Shown: positions 8,182 through 18,892 of the stretch, one piece after another
Layout of the letters: every line of letters starts with the position of its first letter
Numbering within the stretch: the stretch's first letter is position 1
Source of the DNA: Thiohalocapsa sp.
GTDB lineage: Bacteria; Pseudomonadota; Gammaproteobacteria; Chromatiales; Chromatiaceae
Reading direction: 5' to 3'
DNA: 60,570 nucleotides
Assembly: GCA_021736785.1 (NCBI GenBank)
Contig: JAIPFF010000031.1
Coordinates: 1 to 60,570 of the forward strand
Program-made: the position numbers and the translations under genes
The notes under the pieces: model-generated
The model's database searches: none
Seen by the model: only the letters and a program-made list of their open reading frames with translations
Told to the model about the DNA's origin: nothing

Positions 8182-11100
8182 TTACGGCCAAGCGTTCAGT
8201 ATGGCATTGACCCGAAGCAGCTCTTCGCGAAGCGTCGGCAGCAGCCGCTGGGCCTCGTCGAGCTTGCCGTCGCGCCCGGCATATTCCATTTCGGCGGCGA
8301 CGGCTTGCAGCGCGGTAGCGCCGATGTTGCCGGCGGAGCCCTTAATGGAATGGGCAGTGCTGCACACCGCGTTGAGGTCCGCGTCTGCGCAAATGGCGCC
8401 GTCGAGCTGCGCGAGCAGCTCCTCGGAGCTGGAGACAAAGACGTCGGCGATCTCCTTTGCGATCTCCTCGTCGTTGTCCAGACGCTCGATCATCGTGGCA
8501 ATGGTGAAGTGGGAATCGGTCACCGCTGAATCGTCCTCCTTTTCGCGATGGATCTTCTGAAGCGCCCGCGGCACCAGGATCTTGACCGAACCCTGCGGTG
8601 CCCGCGCCGAAGCGGTCCGAGCGCCGGCTTCACCGGCAGCCGGAGCCGGCACCGCCAAACGGGTGATGGTCGAGGCGATGATCTCGCCGAGTACGGGACG
8701 CTGTATCGGTTTGGTCACGAAATCGTCCATGCCGGCGGCGAGACAGCGCTCGCGGTCACTGACCGACGCATGTGCCGTCATGGCGACGATAGGCACATGA
8801 CGTCCGCTGCCCGCTTCGAGCTCGCGGTAGCGTCGCGTCGCTTCGAGACCATCCAGCTCGGGCATCTGCACATCCATCAGTACCAAATCGTAGGGAGCCA
8901 AGGCCAGCGCGTCCAAGGCCTCCTGCCCATTGCCGACGACGTCGGCACGATAGCCCAGTCGCTTCAGCATCGACGCCGCGACTTTCTGGTTCGTGGGGTT
9001 GTCCTCGGCGACCAGGATACGGCCCACGGCCTGGCCATCGGTCGGCGGCGACGCGAGTGCGCCCTCGGCGGCCGCCGGCCGTGGCGTCGTGTCCCGGTCT
9101 TCGAAGAGTCGCACCAGCAAGCGCTTGAGCGTGTTCAGCTTGACCGGCTTGGTGAAGAAGGCATCGAATCCGGCATCTTCCAGCGCGCGGCCGTCGCCGC
9201 GCTGATCGCGCGACGACAACATCACCAACTTCGGTGCCCGCAGCTCGGGCATCTGCGTAATGCGCCTGCCCAGCGTGAGACCATCCGTGCCGGGCATCAT
9301 CATGTCCAGAATCACGATCTCGTAGGGATCGCCGAGGCCCGCGGCCCGCTTCAGCTCCGCCATCGCCTGATCGGCGTCGTGCGCGCCCACGCTGACGCAG
9401 CCGAAGGCCGATAGATACTCGCCGAGCACGCGCAGATTGGTCGCGTTGTCGTCGACCATCAGCACTGATTTGCCCTTGAGTATGTCCGCCGAGTTGTCTT
9501 CCTCGACCTTCAGATGGGCGTCGATTTCGAACCCCACTTCGACCCAGAACGTCGAGCCGTTGGCCTCCTCGCTCTCGCAGCCGATGCGCCCGCCCATCAG
9601 GTCCACCAATTGCCGCGAGATCGCGAGACCCAATCCGGTGCCGCCGAAGCGGCGCGTCGTGGACGTGTCCACCTGCGAGAAGGACTGGAACAGGCGCAGG
9701 CGACCGTCCGCAGAGATACCGATGCCGGTATCGCGCACTTCGAATCGCAGCAGGCACCGCGACGGATCGCTGCCGTCGTCGACCCGCTTGACGTCGACGG
9801 TGACCTCGCCGTGCTCGGTGAACTTGATGGCGTTGCCGGTCAAGTTGACCAGCACCTGACGCAGTCGCCCGGCATCGCCGCGAAGGCGCACGGGAATGCC
9901 TTCGGGCAACAGGCAATTGAACTGGAGCCCCTTCTCGAAGGCGCGCAGCGCAAGCATGTCGGCCACTTCCTCGGTGGTGGCGCGCAAATCGAAGCCGGTG
10001 ATCTCGAGCTCCATTCGGTTGGCTTCGATCTTGGAGTAGTCGAGGATATCGTTGATGACGTCGAGCAGCGCATCGCCCGAACTGCGGATGGTATCGACGT
10101 ACTCGTGCTGCTGTTCGGTCAGATCCGTATCCAGCAGCAACCCGGTCATGCCGATGACACCGACCATGGGCGTGCGGATCTCGTGACTCATGTTGGCCAG
10201 GAAATCGCTCTTCGCGCGGCTCGCCGCCTCCGCCGCCTCCTTGGCTTGCTGCATCGCGTCGGCGGCTCGGCGGCGCTCGGTGACGTCGTGGATACTGGAG
10301 CGACGGCCGAGATTGACGCCGTCGGAATCGAAGATGGGCTGCCAGGAAATCGAGGCCCAGGACACTTGGCCGTCCTTGTGCAGCAACCGGAACTCGTGAT
10401 CGTTGCCGCGCTCTTTGGCGTCCGCGGTCAGGCGTGCCAGAAAATCGTCCCTGTCGTCCGGGTGGACCATCGGCAACGGATAATCGCGCATCGCCATGCA
10501 TTCGTCCGCCGTGTAGCCGCTGACGCGCTCCACCGCCGGATTGACCCAGACCAAGCCGCCTCCGGGATTGGTCCAGTCCTCCCAGTCGTAGGTATAGTTG
10601 GCGATGGCGCGGAACTCGCGCTCGCTTGCCCGCAGTGCCTCTTCCGCCCGCAGGCGCTCGCTGATTTCGATCTCCAGCTGCTCGTTTTTGGCCTGGATTT
10701 GCCGCTCCCGCAGCGCCGCCTCGTCAAGCCGCGCCTGCAGGGCGACCGAGCGCAAGTTGGCGCGGAAAACCAGGACAACACCGGCCAGCACCAGCGCCGA
10801 TAAGATCGCGATGCCGATCAGCTGCATCCAGGGCTTCAGTACCCCTTCCATGGCGTTGACCGGAATCAGCTCGACGAGGCTGAAATCGGTACCGGCGATT
10901 GCATTGACGGCGACGAAGACGTCCATCCCCTCGTCCGGCAACCGCAGGCGGACCGGCGGGTTGGGCGGCGGCTGCTCGTCCACGCCCGATTTCGGCTCCG
11001 GCGGCTCGAGGTTGCGTAGCACGTTCCCCCAGGGCCCGATCAGATAGTTGCCGACCGCACGCAGTCCCATGCTGCCGGGCTCGGCCAGCAAATGGGCCAG

Positions 11101-11745
11101 CGCCTGACCGTCGCCGGCGGTACCGAGCAGCTTGCGATAGAGCACTTGGGGACGCAGCCAAGCGACGAGCTGACCCGAAAATTCGCCCTTGAACAGATAC
11201 GGCATGGAGACCGTGATCGCGTTGCCGTCGTCCAGCGTGCGCACGACACCGCCGACGTCCTCGGGGCGGATGCACGCCGGCAACGCGCCGGCCTTCGCCG
11301 TGACCGTCTCCGAGCCCGTGTCCACGAGCACCTGCCCGGACTCGTCGAGCAGGACGATGCGCTCGTAGATTCGCGTCCAGCCGAGCTGCTTGTCCGCGGT
11401 GAGTGCGACGAAGGTGTCGCGAATCGGGATCAGGCTCTGCTTCAGGCCGTACTCCCAGCTCATGTCCAGCGCCCGGTTCTCGAAGAACACGGCCACCTCG
11501 CGCGATTTGGCGAGCTGTTCGAGATCGTCCTTGCGCTCGCTGAAAAAATACTCCAGGGCTGCGACACGGCGCTCGGTTTCCTGCGTCATCCGCTCGACCA
11601 GGGTGCGATGCAGGTTCTCGGCGGTGCGGTAGTTCTGAAACAGCAGGAACGCCATGAGTCCGACCAGGGACAGGGCGACGAAGAGCGTGAGGACCGTCAG
11701 GCGACGGGTCTTTCCGGATTCGGGTCTTTCGCTGGAGGGGCTCAT
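8182..11745 (-). CDS. BarA-type hybrid sensor histidine kinase
   Basis: A 1187-residue inner-membrane kinase with a complete internal phosphorelay. In order: TM1 (about 16-38), a periplasmic Cache-like sensor (40-300), TM2 (303-328), coiled coil, PAS/PAC (378-490), HisKA with H521 (NMSHEIRTPM), HATPase (N-box near 638, GTGLGL near 703), receiver 1 with D814, receiver 2 with D958 and a C-terminal HPt domain with H1132 (STAHSIKGSAGN). ATG 11745 was chosen because it places the first TM near the N-terminus. The gene upstream on the same strand encodes a periplasmic substrate-binding protein that could supply the ligand signal (inference). No cognate output regulator is in the window. It converges on the EPS genes, whose regulation is a plausible target. 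Confidence 0.93.
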   Translation of the reverse strand: MSPSSERPESGKTRRLTVLTLFVALSLVGLMAFLLFQNYRTAENLHRTLVERMTQETERRVAALEYFFSERKDDLEQLAKSREVAVFFENRALDMSWEYGLKQSLIPIRDTFVALTADKQLGWTRIYERIVLLDESGQVLVDTGSETVTAKAGALPACIRPEDVGGVVRTLDDGNAITVSMPYLFKGEFSGQLVAWLRPQVLYRKLLGTAGDGQALAHLLAEPGSMGLRAVGNYLIGPWGNVLRNLEPPEPKSGVDEQPPPNPPVRLRLPDEGMDVFVAVNAIAGTDFSLVELIPVNAMEGVLKPWMQLIGIAILSALVLAGVVLVFRANLRSVALQARLDEAALRERQIQAKNEQLEIEISERLRAEEALRASEREFRAIANYTYDWEDWTNPGGGLVWVNPAVERVSGYTADECMAMRDYPLPMVHPDDRDDFLARLTADAKERGNDHEFRLLHKDGQVSWASISWQPIFDSDGVNLGRRSSIHDVTERRRAADAMQQAKEAAEAASRAKSDFLANMSHEIRTPMVGVIGMTGLLLDTDLTEQQHEYVDTIRSSGDALLDVINDILDYSKIEANRMELEITGFDLRATTEEVADMLALRAFEKGLQFNCLLPEGIPVRLRGDAGRLRQVLVNLTGNAIKFTEHGEVTVDVKRVDDGSDPSRCLLRFEVRDTGIGISADGRLRLFQSFSQVDTSTTRRFGGTGLGLAISRQLVDLMGGRIGCESEEANGSTFWVEVGFEIDAHLKVEEDNSADILKGKSVLMVDDNATNLRVLGEYLSAFGCVSVGAHDADQAMAELKRAAGLGDPYEIVILDMMMPGTDGLTLGRRITQMPELRAPKLVMLSSRDQRGDGRALEDAGFDAFFTKPVKLNTLKRLLVRLFEDRDTTPRPAAAEGALASPPTDGQAVGRILVAEDNPTNQKVAASMLKRLGYRADVVGNGQEALDALALAPYDLVLMDVQMPELDGLEATRRYRELEAGSGRHVPIVAMTAHASVSDRERCLAAGMDDFVTKPIQRPVLGEIIASTITRLAVPAPAAGEAGARTASARAPQGSVKILVPRALQKIHREKEDDSAVTDSHFTIATMIERLDNDEEIAKEIADVFVSSSEELLAQLDGAICADADLNAVCSTAHSIKGSAGNIGATALQAVAAEMEYAGRDGKLDEAQRLLPTLREELLRVNAILNAWP

Positions 11746-11963
11746 GATAGGCGTCGTAATTGTCCCCGAATCCGTTTCGGTTGGCCGCGGACGGCTGCTC
11801 GATAGGCGCGACAACCCGCCGCGGGACTCGGGGCACTGCTCGACAACAGCCGCGAAAAGCAGCCCATGCCCTGCGGCGAGCATCTGAGCCGGCAGTACCC
11901 GCCGGCGGCCGCATCGCAAGCACCTCGGGCCATCCTCACCGCGCCCACCGTCTGCCTAACCGA

Positions 11964-12869
11964 CTACTCGGTGCCGACAAAATCGGGGAAATAATCCGTT
12001 ACGAACGGATAGTACTTGAGTACCAGCCGATCGAAAGAGCCATCGGCGCGGCGCTCTTCCATGTAACGATTGAACGCATCGCGCAGCTCGGTGTCCTGCG
12101 CACGGAAAGCCGGCGCCATCTCCTGAGGCTCGCTGACCGGCCCGATCACCTTGATCTCGCCGGGCCACTTCTGCAAAGCCACGAGCGCATCCGGCACATC
12201 GAGCAGCGTGAATTCCGATTCGTTGTTCAAAATGGCCGGGGCCAGCTCGTTCAGCGTTCCGTCGAAGAGCGAAATGTCCGCCCCGGTGCGCTCCATGTCG
12301 TAGAGCGCCGGGTCGAGGCAGGTGTCGAGCTTGCCGAGCAGGGTCTTGCCGTCGAGCACGGATTTGGTCTCGACGATGTCCTGCACCAGGCTGCTGGTGG
12401 GCCTGATCGGCGATACGTCGGAGTCGGCCCGCGACATCAGCCAGACCTGCGTCGGGAAGGTCGTTTGGCCGAATGCGACCACTTCTTCCCGCCAAGGGAT
12501 AACGGTCATGCCATTGGCGATGACGTCGCCCTTGATCGGCACATCTCCAAGGCGCTCGACCCCGTTTGCGCCGGACTTGACTTTGACGCCGGTCAGATCG
12601 CCGATTGCGTCGGACCATTCGGTCTGCACGTAGCGGTATTCGACGCCCAGCCATTCGGCAAAGCCCTGCATCAGCTCGACATCCATGCCGTCGCCGGCGC
12701 CGGTGACGAAGTTGGCGTAGGGAATCCCCAGATGGCGCAGCACTCCGCGCTCTTTTATGGCTTCGACGCTGCCGGCCGCGCTGCCCATCGGCAATGCGAT
12801 CAGCAGAGCCAATAGGACCGCGGGCAGATTCATCGAGACCGCGCCGCGGAATAGGAACTGGAAGGACAT
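11964..12869 (-). CDS. Periplasmic substrate-binding protein, family 3
   Basis: A 301-residue SBP_bac_3-type protein. It has an N-terminal signal peptide (hydrophobic stretch LPAVLLALLIALPMGSAAG) and typical family segments: GVLRHLGIPYANF, a GMDVELMQGFAEWLGV core and NGMTVIPWREEVVAFGQ. ATG 12869 is preceded by GGAGG at good spacing. No permease or ATPase gene lies nearby. The hybrid kinase follows 218 bases downstream on the same strand, so it may act as a sensory solute receptor for that kinase and not in transport. It is divergent from the Wza-like gene across about 290 bases. The ligand is unknown. Confidence 0.85.
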   Translation of the reverse strand: MSFQFLFRGAVSMNLPAVLLALLIALPMGSAAGSVEAIKERGVLRHLGIPYANFVTGAGDGMDVELMQGFAEWLGVEYRYVQTEWSDAIGDLTGVKVKSGANGVERLGDVPIKGDVIANGMTVIPWREEVVAFGQTTFPTQVWLMSRADSDVSPIRPTSSLVQDIVETKSVLDGKTLLGKLDTCLDPALYDMERTGADISLFDGTLNELAPAILNNESEFTLLDVPDALVALQKWPGEIKVIGPVSEPQEMAPAFRAQDTELRDAFNRYMEERRADGSFDRLVLKYYPFVTDYFPDFVGTE

Positions 12870-13160
12870 ACGGAACCTCCGAATCAAACCAAAATATTTC
12901 GACGGACACGCAACGCGATGCTGGCGTTTGTTTACAGCCCCTTGCCGGGGCGCGCAAAGCGGTCTCGTACGCACCGGGCCGATTCGGGTGTGGCGCCGCC
13001 GGGCCGAATCAAGCGTTTTTTGCATTGTACAGAATCAAGGAGTCATCACGGCATCACTAGTTGACTTAAAATACATCTTCAAATTCGTGCGCGGCCGGCG
13101 GCTCGGCTGCGCCTATTCGATCAATGCCGCCGGCTGCCCCGGCCTGCGAGACCATCAGCG

Positions 13161-14279
13161 ATGTTCAGAACGTTATCTCTCATCAGTCCGAACTGCCGGC
13201 GTCTGCCGTCGCGCTCGGCGCCCTTGCTGGCGGCGCTCGCTTTGGCACTGACAGGCTGTGCCGTGGCGCCCCGCACGCCCCCGCTGCCGGTACTCGACGA
13301 GCCGCCGCCGTTGCAGCGTCCCGATGAGCTCAAGGCCGCCCCCACGCGGATCTCCCGGTCCATGACCACCGAAGAACAGCTTGCCGCACTGCGCGAAAGT
13401 CTAATCGACACCAGGGCCATTCCCACGCTGGGCAAAGGCGACATCCTGACCGTGTCGGTGTACGACGAGCCGGATCTGACGGTCGACGGCATCCCCGTGC
13501 GTCCAGACGGCATGATTTCCTTTCCGCTCGTCGGCGATGTCCAGGCTGCCGGACGCTCGGTGGACGAATTGACCACATCGCTGTCCGAGCGCCTCGCGAA
13601 CTTCGTCATACAGCCGAAAGTCGCCGTGATCGTCCAGCAACTCAACAGCCAGAACTACACGATCAGCGGCGAAGTCGAGCAACCGGGCGTGTATCCCCTC
13701 GTCACGGACGTTCGACTGACGGAGGCCGTCGCCCGCGCCGGCGGACTGAAAAAGGGCCTGTTCCGTTCCACGTCGGTGGATATCGCGGACCTGAGCTCCG
13801 CTTTTATCGCCCGCCGCGGGACGCTGCTGCCGGTGGACTTCTCGCGACTGTTTCGGCAAGGCGACCTCCGCTTCGACATCGAGCTACAGGCAGGCGACTA
13901 CATCCGTATTCCATCGGGTCTGACGCAGGAAGTTTATATCGTCGGCGAGATCAATAAGCCGTTCCTGTTCCCATTTCGAGAAGAAATGCCGTTGACAAAA
14001 ACCCTCGCGCTTGCTGAAGGGTTCACGGAGCAGGCCGACCTGAAGCGGGTGCACGTGGTTCGTGGCGCGTTGAGCAATCCGGAGCTGATCATCGTCAGCG
14101 TCAAGGACGTGCTCAACGGCAAGGCGCAGGATTTGCATCTCGCGCCCGGAGATATCGTTTATGTGCCGCCCACATACCTGACCAATTGGGCGCGGATGCT
14201 CGATCAGATCGTGCCTACCGTTCAGGCGATCCAGACCGGCATCATTCTGAGCAATTTGGTCAGCGACGACGGCAACTAG
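13161..14279 (+). CDS. Wza-like polysaccharide export lipoprotein
   Basis: A 372-residue outer-membrane polysaccharide export protein. A signal ends in the lipobox LTGC. A Poly_export domain follows (ILTVSVYDEPDL, VRPDGMISFPLVGDVQAAG) and then SLBB-type repeats (YTISGEVEQPGVYPL; VYIVGEINKPFLFPF). The C-terminus contains the amphipathic segment expected for the alpha-barrel exit. Together with the GumC-like protein it would form the trans-envelope conduit for exopolysaccharide. It ends 9 bases before the convergent ureG stop, with no terminator hairpin between them. Confidence 0.9.
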   Translation: MFRTLSLISPNCRRLPSRSAPLLAALALALTGCAVAPRTPPLPVLDEPPPLQRPDELKAAPTRISRSMTTEEQLAALRESLIDTRAIPTLGKGDILTVSVYDEPDLTVDGIPVRPDGMISFPLVGDVQAAGRSVDELTTSLSERLANFVIQPKVAVIVQQLNSQNYTISGEVEQPGVYPLVTDVRLTEAVARAGGLKKGLFRSTSVDIADLSSAFIARRGTLLPVDFSRLFRQGDLRFDIELQAGDYIRIPSGLTQEVYIVGEINKPFLFPFREEMPLTKTLALAEGFTEQADLKRVHVVRGALSNPELIIVSVKDVLNGKAQDLHLAPGDIVYVPPTYLTNWARMLDQIVPTVQAIQTGIILSNLVSDDGN

Positions 14280-14288
14280 GCAATCTGC

Positions 14289-14906
14289 TCAGTCGGGCGT
14301 CAGCATGCCCTCGCGGATGACGAATGCCCGGATGTCCGCCAGTCCCTTGCCGGCGCGCAAGTCGGTGAAGACATAGGGCCGCTCGCCGCGCATGCGCTTG
14401 GCGTCTCGATCCATCACCTCGAGCGACGCGCCGACGTAGGGCGCCAAATCGATCTTGTTGATCACCAACAGATCGGACTTGGTAATGCCGGGCCCGCCCT
14501 TGCGCGGAATCTTCTCGCCCTCGGCCACATCGATCACGTAAATCGTCAAGTCGGCAAGCTCCGGGCTGAAGGTCGCCGCCAGATTGTCGCCGCCGCTCTC
14601 GATGAAGACCAAGTCCAGATCCGGGAAGCGCGCCTGCAAGTCCTCCACCGCGGCCAGATTCATGGATGCGTCCTCGCGGATGGCGGTGTGGGGGCAGCCG
14701 CCGGTCTCGACGCCGACAATGCGCTCGGCCTCGAGTGCCTGGCTTCGAATCAGGAAATCCGCGTCCTCGCGGGTATAGATGTCATTGGTGACGACGGCGA
14801 TCTGATAATGCCCGCGCAGTTGTTTACATAGCGCATCCAGCAGCGCCGTCTTGCCGGAGCCGACCGGGCCGCCGACGCCGATCCGAAGGGGGGTTGCCGT
14901 GGTCAT
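14289..14906 (-). CDS. Urease accessory GTPase UreG
   Basis: A 205-residue SIMIBI-class GTPase that delivers nickel to apo-urease with UreD, UreF and UreE. The P-loop [10 protein letters not shown] is at about residues 13-22, the metal-binding [12 protein letters not shown] segment follows, and the Walker-B-like region is [11 protein letters not shown]. The NKID guanine-specificity motif is present. ATG 14906 is preceded by AGGTG. It is the last gene of the urease operon, 117 bases after ureF. Confidence 0.96.
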   Translation of the reverse strand: MTTATPLRIGVGGPVGSGKTALLDALCKQLRGHYQIAVVTNDIYTREDADFLIRSQALEAERIVGVETGGCPHTAIREDASMNLAAVEDLQARFPDLDLVFIESGGDNLAATFSPELADLTIYVIDVAEGEKIPRKGGPGITKSDLLVINKIDLAPYVGASLEVMDRDAKRMRGERPYVFTDLRAGKGLADIRAFVIREGMLTPD

Positions 14907-15023
14907 CGCTGCACCTGCGTTGTCAGTTCTTGCTTGTATGGAGTCCTGCGCCGTCGATCGGCACTGTCCGCGGAGCATCCTGCCCCGTTGCGCCGCGGCG
15001 GGCACGGGTGCCCGCGGTCCGTG

Positions 15024-15728
15024 TCAGGACCGGAACAATCGCGTGTATTGGGTCTCGTGGTTGCTGCTGGCGATGGCGAGCGCGGGCGTGGATGCGCCGA
15101 TCCGGTCGTCGTCCAGGCCCAGCGCCGTTTCTATGGCCACCGGTATTTCCGCGGCCAGCGCCGACAGCAGACGCTGGCCTTCGGTTTGCCCCAAGGGCAC
15201 GATCTTGACCGCGGCCAGCGCCTGCCCCTCCAGCCAATTCCAGCTATAGCCCTGCAGCAACTCGGCCCCGGGAATGCGCCAAGCAGCACCCGCATAGCCA
15301 AAGGCGGCAAGTTGACTCCGTGCCAGGAGGCCTCGCCAATCGCTGCCGGCGCCGGCGTCCAGCATGTCCAGCGACACCATCAAATCCGCCAGTGCCCGCC
15401 CGCGCGCGGCTTCTTCGGCGCGCAGCTCGGCTGTTTCGCGCAGTGCGTGCAGCAGTTCGATCCAGCCTGCCATTGCGTCCACGTCGTCGGCGCCGGCCGC
15501 GGCCTGCATCCGCGCCAGCAGCGGCAGGTCGACACGACACAGGCTCTGGGCGAGGAGGTCCGAAAGCCATTCGCGGGTATCTCGGGCGTTGCGTATCCAG
15601 CCCGCCTCGACGGCCCATTCGATCCCCCCCGAGTAGCTGTAGCCGCCCACCGGCAGCGATGGGCTGACCAGTTGCAGCAGCCGCAGCAGCGCCGGCGCCG
15701 CGGGGAGATGATCAGTGGTTGTGGCCAT
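15024..15728 (-). CDS. Urease accessory protein UreF
   Basis: A 234-residue all-helical chaperone that bridges UreD and UreG in the urease activation complex. Family signatures include LVSPSLPVGGYSYSGGIE near the N-terminus and the conserved Gln-rich helical core. The C-terminus (SSNHETQYTRLFRS) matches UreF tails, which contact UreG. It overlaps the end of ureE by 17 bases, supporting translational coupling. Confidence 0.95.
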   Translation of the reverse strand: MATTTDHLPAAPALLRLLQLVSPSLPVGGYSYSGGIEWAVEAGWIRNARDTREWLSDLLAQSLCRVDLPLLARMQAAAGADDVDAMAGWIELLHALRETAELRAEEAARGRALADLMVSLDMLDAGAGSDWRGLLARSQLAAFGYAGAAWRIPGAELLQGYSWNWLEGQALAAVKIVPLGQTEGQRLLSALAAEIPVAIETALGLDDDRIGASTPALAIASSNHETQYTRLFRS

Positions 15729-16176
15729 GGCCGCCGCCCGAGCCGTAGGCGCCGGATTCTGGCTCGAACGGCGCCTCGTTCACGGCAACCTCGAGCCCCA
15801 GGCCGAGCACCAGGGCATCGAGCACATGATCGTGCTGCCAGCGCAATCGGCCGGGTTCGATCTGCAGCGGCACATGACGGTTGCCCAAGTGATAGCAGAC
15901 GCGCGCCAACAGCAGCGGATCGTCGCAGCAGGCCGTCGAAAGGCGCTCGGGCGCCGCCCGCACGCGCACCACCAGGCCGTCATCCGAGCTCAGCAAATCG
16001 CCGTCCTTCAGCGTCTCCCCGCGCGGCAAAACAATGCCGGCGGCGCGGCCGTCGTCGAGGATCACACGCAGACGCGAGCGCACGCGCTGCTCCAATGTCA
16101 GCGCGACCTCGGCGTCGACATGATCACTGGCAGCGATCTTCGCGCTCAGGCGCGGCAGGTCGGGACTATCGCTCAT
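15712..16176 (-). CDS. Urease nickel metallochaperone UreE
   Basis: A 154-residue nickel carrier. The N-terminal peptide-binding domain and the C-terminal metal-binding domain are both present, with the conserved YHLGNRHVPLQ segment whose His binds nickel at the dimer interface. The C-terminal tail is short and His-rich (GGGHGHNH), enough for extra Ni2+ binding but less extended than in Klebsiella UreE. Confidence 0.95.
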   Translation of the reverse strand: MSDSPDLPRLSAKIAASDHVDAEVALTLEQRVRSRLRVILDDGRAAGIVLPRGETLKDGDLLSSDDGLVVRVRAAPERLSTACCDDPLLLARVCYHLGNRHVPLQIEPGRLRWQHDHVLDALVLGLGLEVAVNEAPFEPESGAYGSGGGHGHNH

Positions 16177-16224
16177 CGGGAGAAAACCCGCCGCGAGCGC
16201 CGGCAGCCCATTGGGTGAACAGGC

Positions 16225-17949
16225 TCAAAACAGGAAGTAGCGCTGCGCCATGGGCAGCACCTTCGCCGGCTCGCAGACCAGTAACTCGCCGTCGGCGCGT
16301 ACCTGATAGGTCTGCGGATCCACATCGATGGTCGGCTGCCAAAAGTTATGGATCATGTCGACCTTGCGCACCTGGCGGACGTCTCGGGTAATGCCGATCC
16401 GACGCTTCAGCCCGAGCCGCTGCGGCTCCCCCGCCTGCCAGGCCCACTGGGACAGAAACGTCATGCAAGTCTCGCCGAGCGCGCCCCCCAGGACGCCGAA
16501 CATCGTCCGGTAATGGACCGGTTGCGGCGTCGGAATGGAGGCATTCGGATCACCCATCGGGGCCGCCGCGATCATGCCCCCTTTGATGATCAGGCTCGGC
16601 TTGGTGCCGAAGAAGGCCGGCTTCCAAAGCACCAAATCCGCAAGCTTTCCGACCTCCACCGACCCCACCTCATGGGCGATGCCGTGGGTAATCGCCGGAT
16701 TGATGGTGTACTTCGCCACATAGCGCTTGGCGCGGTAGTTGTCGTTGTCGCGGCGGTCGGCCTCGCCGGCGAAGGGCGGCGGCTCCAGCCGACCACGCTG
16801 CACCTTCATCTTGTGGGCGGTCTGCCAGGTGCGTGTTATCACCTCGCCGACGCGGCCCATGGCTTGGGAATCGGAGGCGATCATGCTGAAGGCGCCGAGA
16901 TCGTGCAGGATGTCCTCGGCGGCAATGGTCTCGCGGCGGATGCGCGACTCGGCGAAGGCCACATCCTCGGGGATCGACGGGGACAGATGATGGCAGACCA
17001 TCAGCATGTCCAGATGCTCGTCGACGGTGTTGACGGTATAGGGCCGGGTCGGATTGGTCGAGGACGGCAGCACGTTGGCGAGCCCCGCCGCCTTGATAAT
17101 GTCCGGTGCATGACCGCCACCGGCCCCCTCGGTGTGATAGGTGTGGATGCAGCGGTCCTGAAACGCGGCGATGGTGTCTTCGACGAAGCCGGATTCGTTC
17201 AGGGTGTCGGTGTGGATCGCAATTTGCACGTCGTAGCGCTCGGCGACGCCGAGGGCGCAGTCGATGGCGGCCGGCGTCGTGCCCCAATCTTCGTGCAGCT
17301 TCAGGCCCATGGCGCCGGCGCGCACTTGCTCTTCGAGGGCGTTCGGCTGGCTGCCGTTGCCCTTGCCGAGCAGACCGATGTTGACCGGTAGCGCCTCGGC
17401 CGCCTGGAGCATGCGGCGGATGTTCCAAGGCCCCGGTGTACAGGTGGTGGCGTTGCTGCCGGTGGCCGGGCCGGTGCCGCCGCCGAGCATCGTCGTCACA
17501 CCCGACATCAGGGCCTCTTCCGCCTGCTGCGGGCAGATGAAGTGGATGTGGGCGTCGATCGCGCCCGCGGTGAGAATCTGCCCCTCGCCGGCGATAATCT
17601 CGGTGCCCGGCCCGATCAGCACGTCCACGTGGGCCTGGGTGTCGGGGTTGCCGGCCTTGCCGATGCCGGCGATGCGCCCGTCCTTGATGCCGACGTCGGC
17701 CTTCACGACACCCCAGAAGTCCAGGATCAGCGCGTTGGTGATGACCAAATCCATCACTTCATCGGCTTGAAGCTGGCACTGCCCCATGCCGTCGCGGATG
17801 ACCTTGCCGCCGCCGAACTTGACCTCGTCGCCGTAGTGGGTCATGTCCTCTTCGACTTCGATGATCAACTCGGAGTCGGCGAGGCGGACCTTGTCCCCGA
17901 CCGTCGGGCCGTACATGGATGCATAGGCCTGCCGGCTGATCTTGCTCAT
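16225..17949 (-). CDS. Urease alpha subunit UreC
   Basis: The 574-residue catalytic subunit, hydrolysing urea to ammonia and carbamate at a di-nickel centre. All active-site residues are in place with Klebsiella-like numbering: H134 and H136 (IDAHIHF), the carbamylated K217 and H219 (GLKLHEDWG), H246, H272, catalytic H320 (MVCHHL) and D360. The gene is full-length and starts inside the ureB stop codon (ATGA). Its product assembles with UreA and UreB in the cytoplasm. Confidence 0.98.
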   Translation of the reverse strand: MSKISRQAYASMYGPTVGDKVRLADSELIIEVEEDMTHYGDEVKFGGGKVIRDGMGQCQLQADEVMDLVITNALILDFWGVVKADVGIKDGRIAGIGKAGNPDTQAHVDVLIGPGTEIIAGEGQILTAGAIDAHIHFICPQQAEEALMSGVTTMLGGGTGPATGSNATTCTPGPWNIRRMLQAAEALPVNIGLLGKGNGSQPNALEEQVRAGAMGLKLHEDWGTTPAAIDCALGVAERYDVQIAIHTDTLNESGFVEDTIAAFQDRCIHTYHTEGAGGGHAPDIIKAAGLANVLPSSTNPTRPYTVNTVDEHLDMLMVCHHLSPSIPEDVAFAESRIRRETIAAEDILHDLGAFSMIASDSQAMGRVGEVITRTWQTAHKMKVQRGRLEPPPFAGEADRRDNDNYRAKRYVAKYTINPAITHGIAHEVGSVEVGKLADLVLWKPAFFGTKPSLIIKGGMIAAAPMGDPNASIPTPQPVHYRTMFGVLGGALGETCMTFLSQWAWQAGEPQRLGLKRRIGITRDVRQVRKVDMIHNFWQPTIDVDPQTYQVRADGELLVCEPAKVLPMAQRYFLF

Positions 17950-18269
17950 GCGTCGTCGTCCCCGTCCAGTGGTCCCATGACTTTACCGTTGAAGCCGAAA
18001 ACCCGCCGGGCGCCGGCGTAGGGCACCAAGCTCACCGTGCGCGACTGCCCCGGTTCGAAGCGCACCGCGGTGCCGGCGGGGATATCGAGGCGATGACCAA
18101 GGGCGGCGTCGCGGTCGAAATCCAATGCCGCGTTGGTCTCGGCGAAATGGTAATGGGAACCGACCTGGATCGGCCGGTCGCCGGTGTTCGCGACCTCGAG
18201 GGTCAGAATCTTACGCCCGGCGTTGAGCTCGATATCGCCGGGAGCGGTGATGACTTCGCCTGGAATCAT
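17946..18269 (-). CDS. Urease beta subunit UreB
   Basis: A 107-residue structural subunit, the separate small beta chain usual in bacteria. It begins [16 protein letters not shown] and contains the family stretches [11 protein letters not shown] and [18 protein letters not shown] 18269 is preceded by GGAGG with good spacing; an upstream in-frame start would add 13 residues without family match. It overlaps ureC by four bases. Confidence 0.97.
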   Translation of the reverse strand: MIPGEVITAPGDIELNAGRKILTLEVANTGDRPIQVGSHYHFAETNAALDFDRDAALGHRLDIPAGTAVRFEPGQSRTVSLVPYAGARRVFGFNGKVMGPLDGDDDA

Positions 18270-18392
18270 GGAACCTCCGTTACGGAAGGCACGGAATGAA
18301 GGGAACACTTCTATTCCCGGCTGCGCATGGCTGGCCGGGGCACGCCGGCACCGCGCTGCCCGAGGCTCGGCGCGGTTGCGTGATAACGTGCT

Positions 18393-18695
18393 TCAGACGA
18401 TCGGATCGTGCACCGTGACCAGCTTGGTGCCGTCCGGGAAGGTGGCCTCGACTTGGACGTCATGGATCATCTCGGCGATGCCGTCCATCACATCGTCGCG
18501 GGACAACAGCGTGCGTCCGAAGTCCATCAGCTCGGCGACCGTCTTGCCCTCGCGGGCGCCCTCGAGCACGGCGCAGCTGATGTAGGCAACGGCCTCCGGG
18601 TAGTTCAGCTTCAGCCCTTTGTCCTTGCGTCGCTCGGCCAGCAGGCCGGCCGTGAACAACAACAGCTTGTCTTTCTCTCGCGGTGTGAGCTCCAT
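18393..18695 (-). CDS. Urease gamma subunit UreA
   Basis: A 100-residue structural subunit of the usual size, beginning [20 protein letters not shown] and containing [11 protein letters not shown] and the C-terminal [14 protein letters not shown] motif. It lies about 120 bases upstream of ureB. The region between it and ureD (18696-18892) holds no gene in any sensible frame. Confidence 0.97.
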   Translation of the reverse strand: MELTPREKDKLLLFTAGLLAERRKDKGLKLNYPEAVAYISCAVLEGAREGKTVAELMDFGRTLLSRDDVMDGIAEMIHDVQVEATFPDGTKLVTVHDPIV

Positions 18696-18892
18696 CAGGG
18701 ACCCTCATGTCGCGTCGTCACGGGGATTCGCCGACGCTCGGCCATGCCCGCCGGCAGCCCCGACGGGTGGAATACGCAACCCCGGCCGGGCGGCCGACAG
18801 CGTCGGTGCGCTCCCCGCCGCGCCGCTCTCCGCGGCCAACGGATCGTTGCGGCGTCGCGCGGAGCCGATTACCGCGCATCGGCGCCTGCCGA

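Noticed and set aside
9514-10803. Plus-strand 429-codon frame opposite the hybrid kinase
   Set aside because: Shadow of a multi-domain kinase whose motifs are all on the minus strand.
14934-17391. Long plus-strand frames opposite the urease genes
   Set aside because: Urease subunits and accessory proteins on the minus strand are complete; these frames have no domains.
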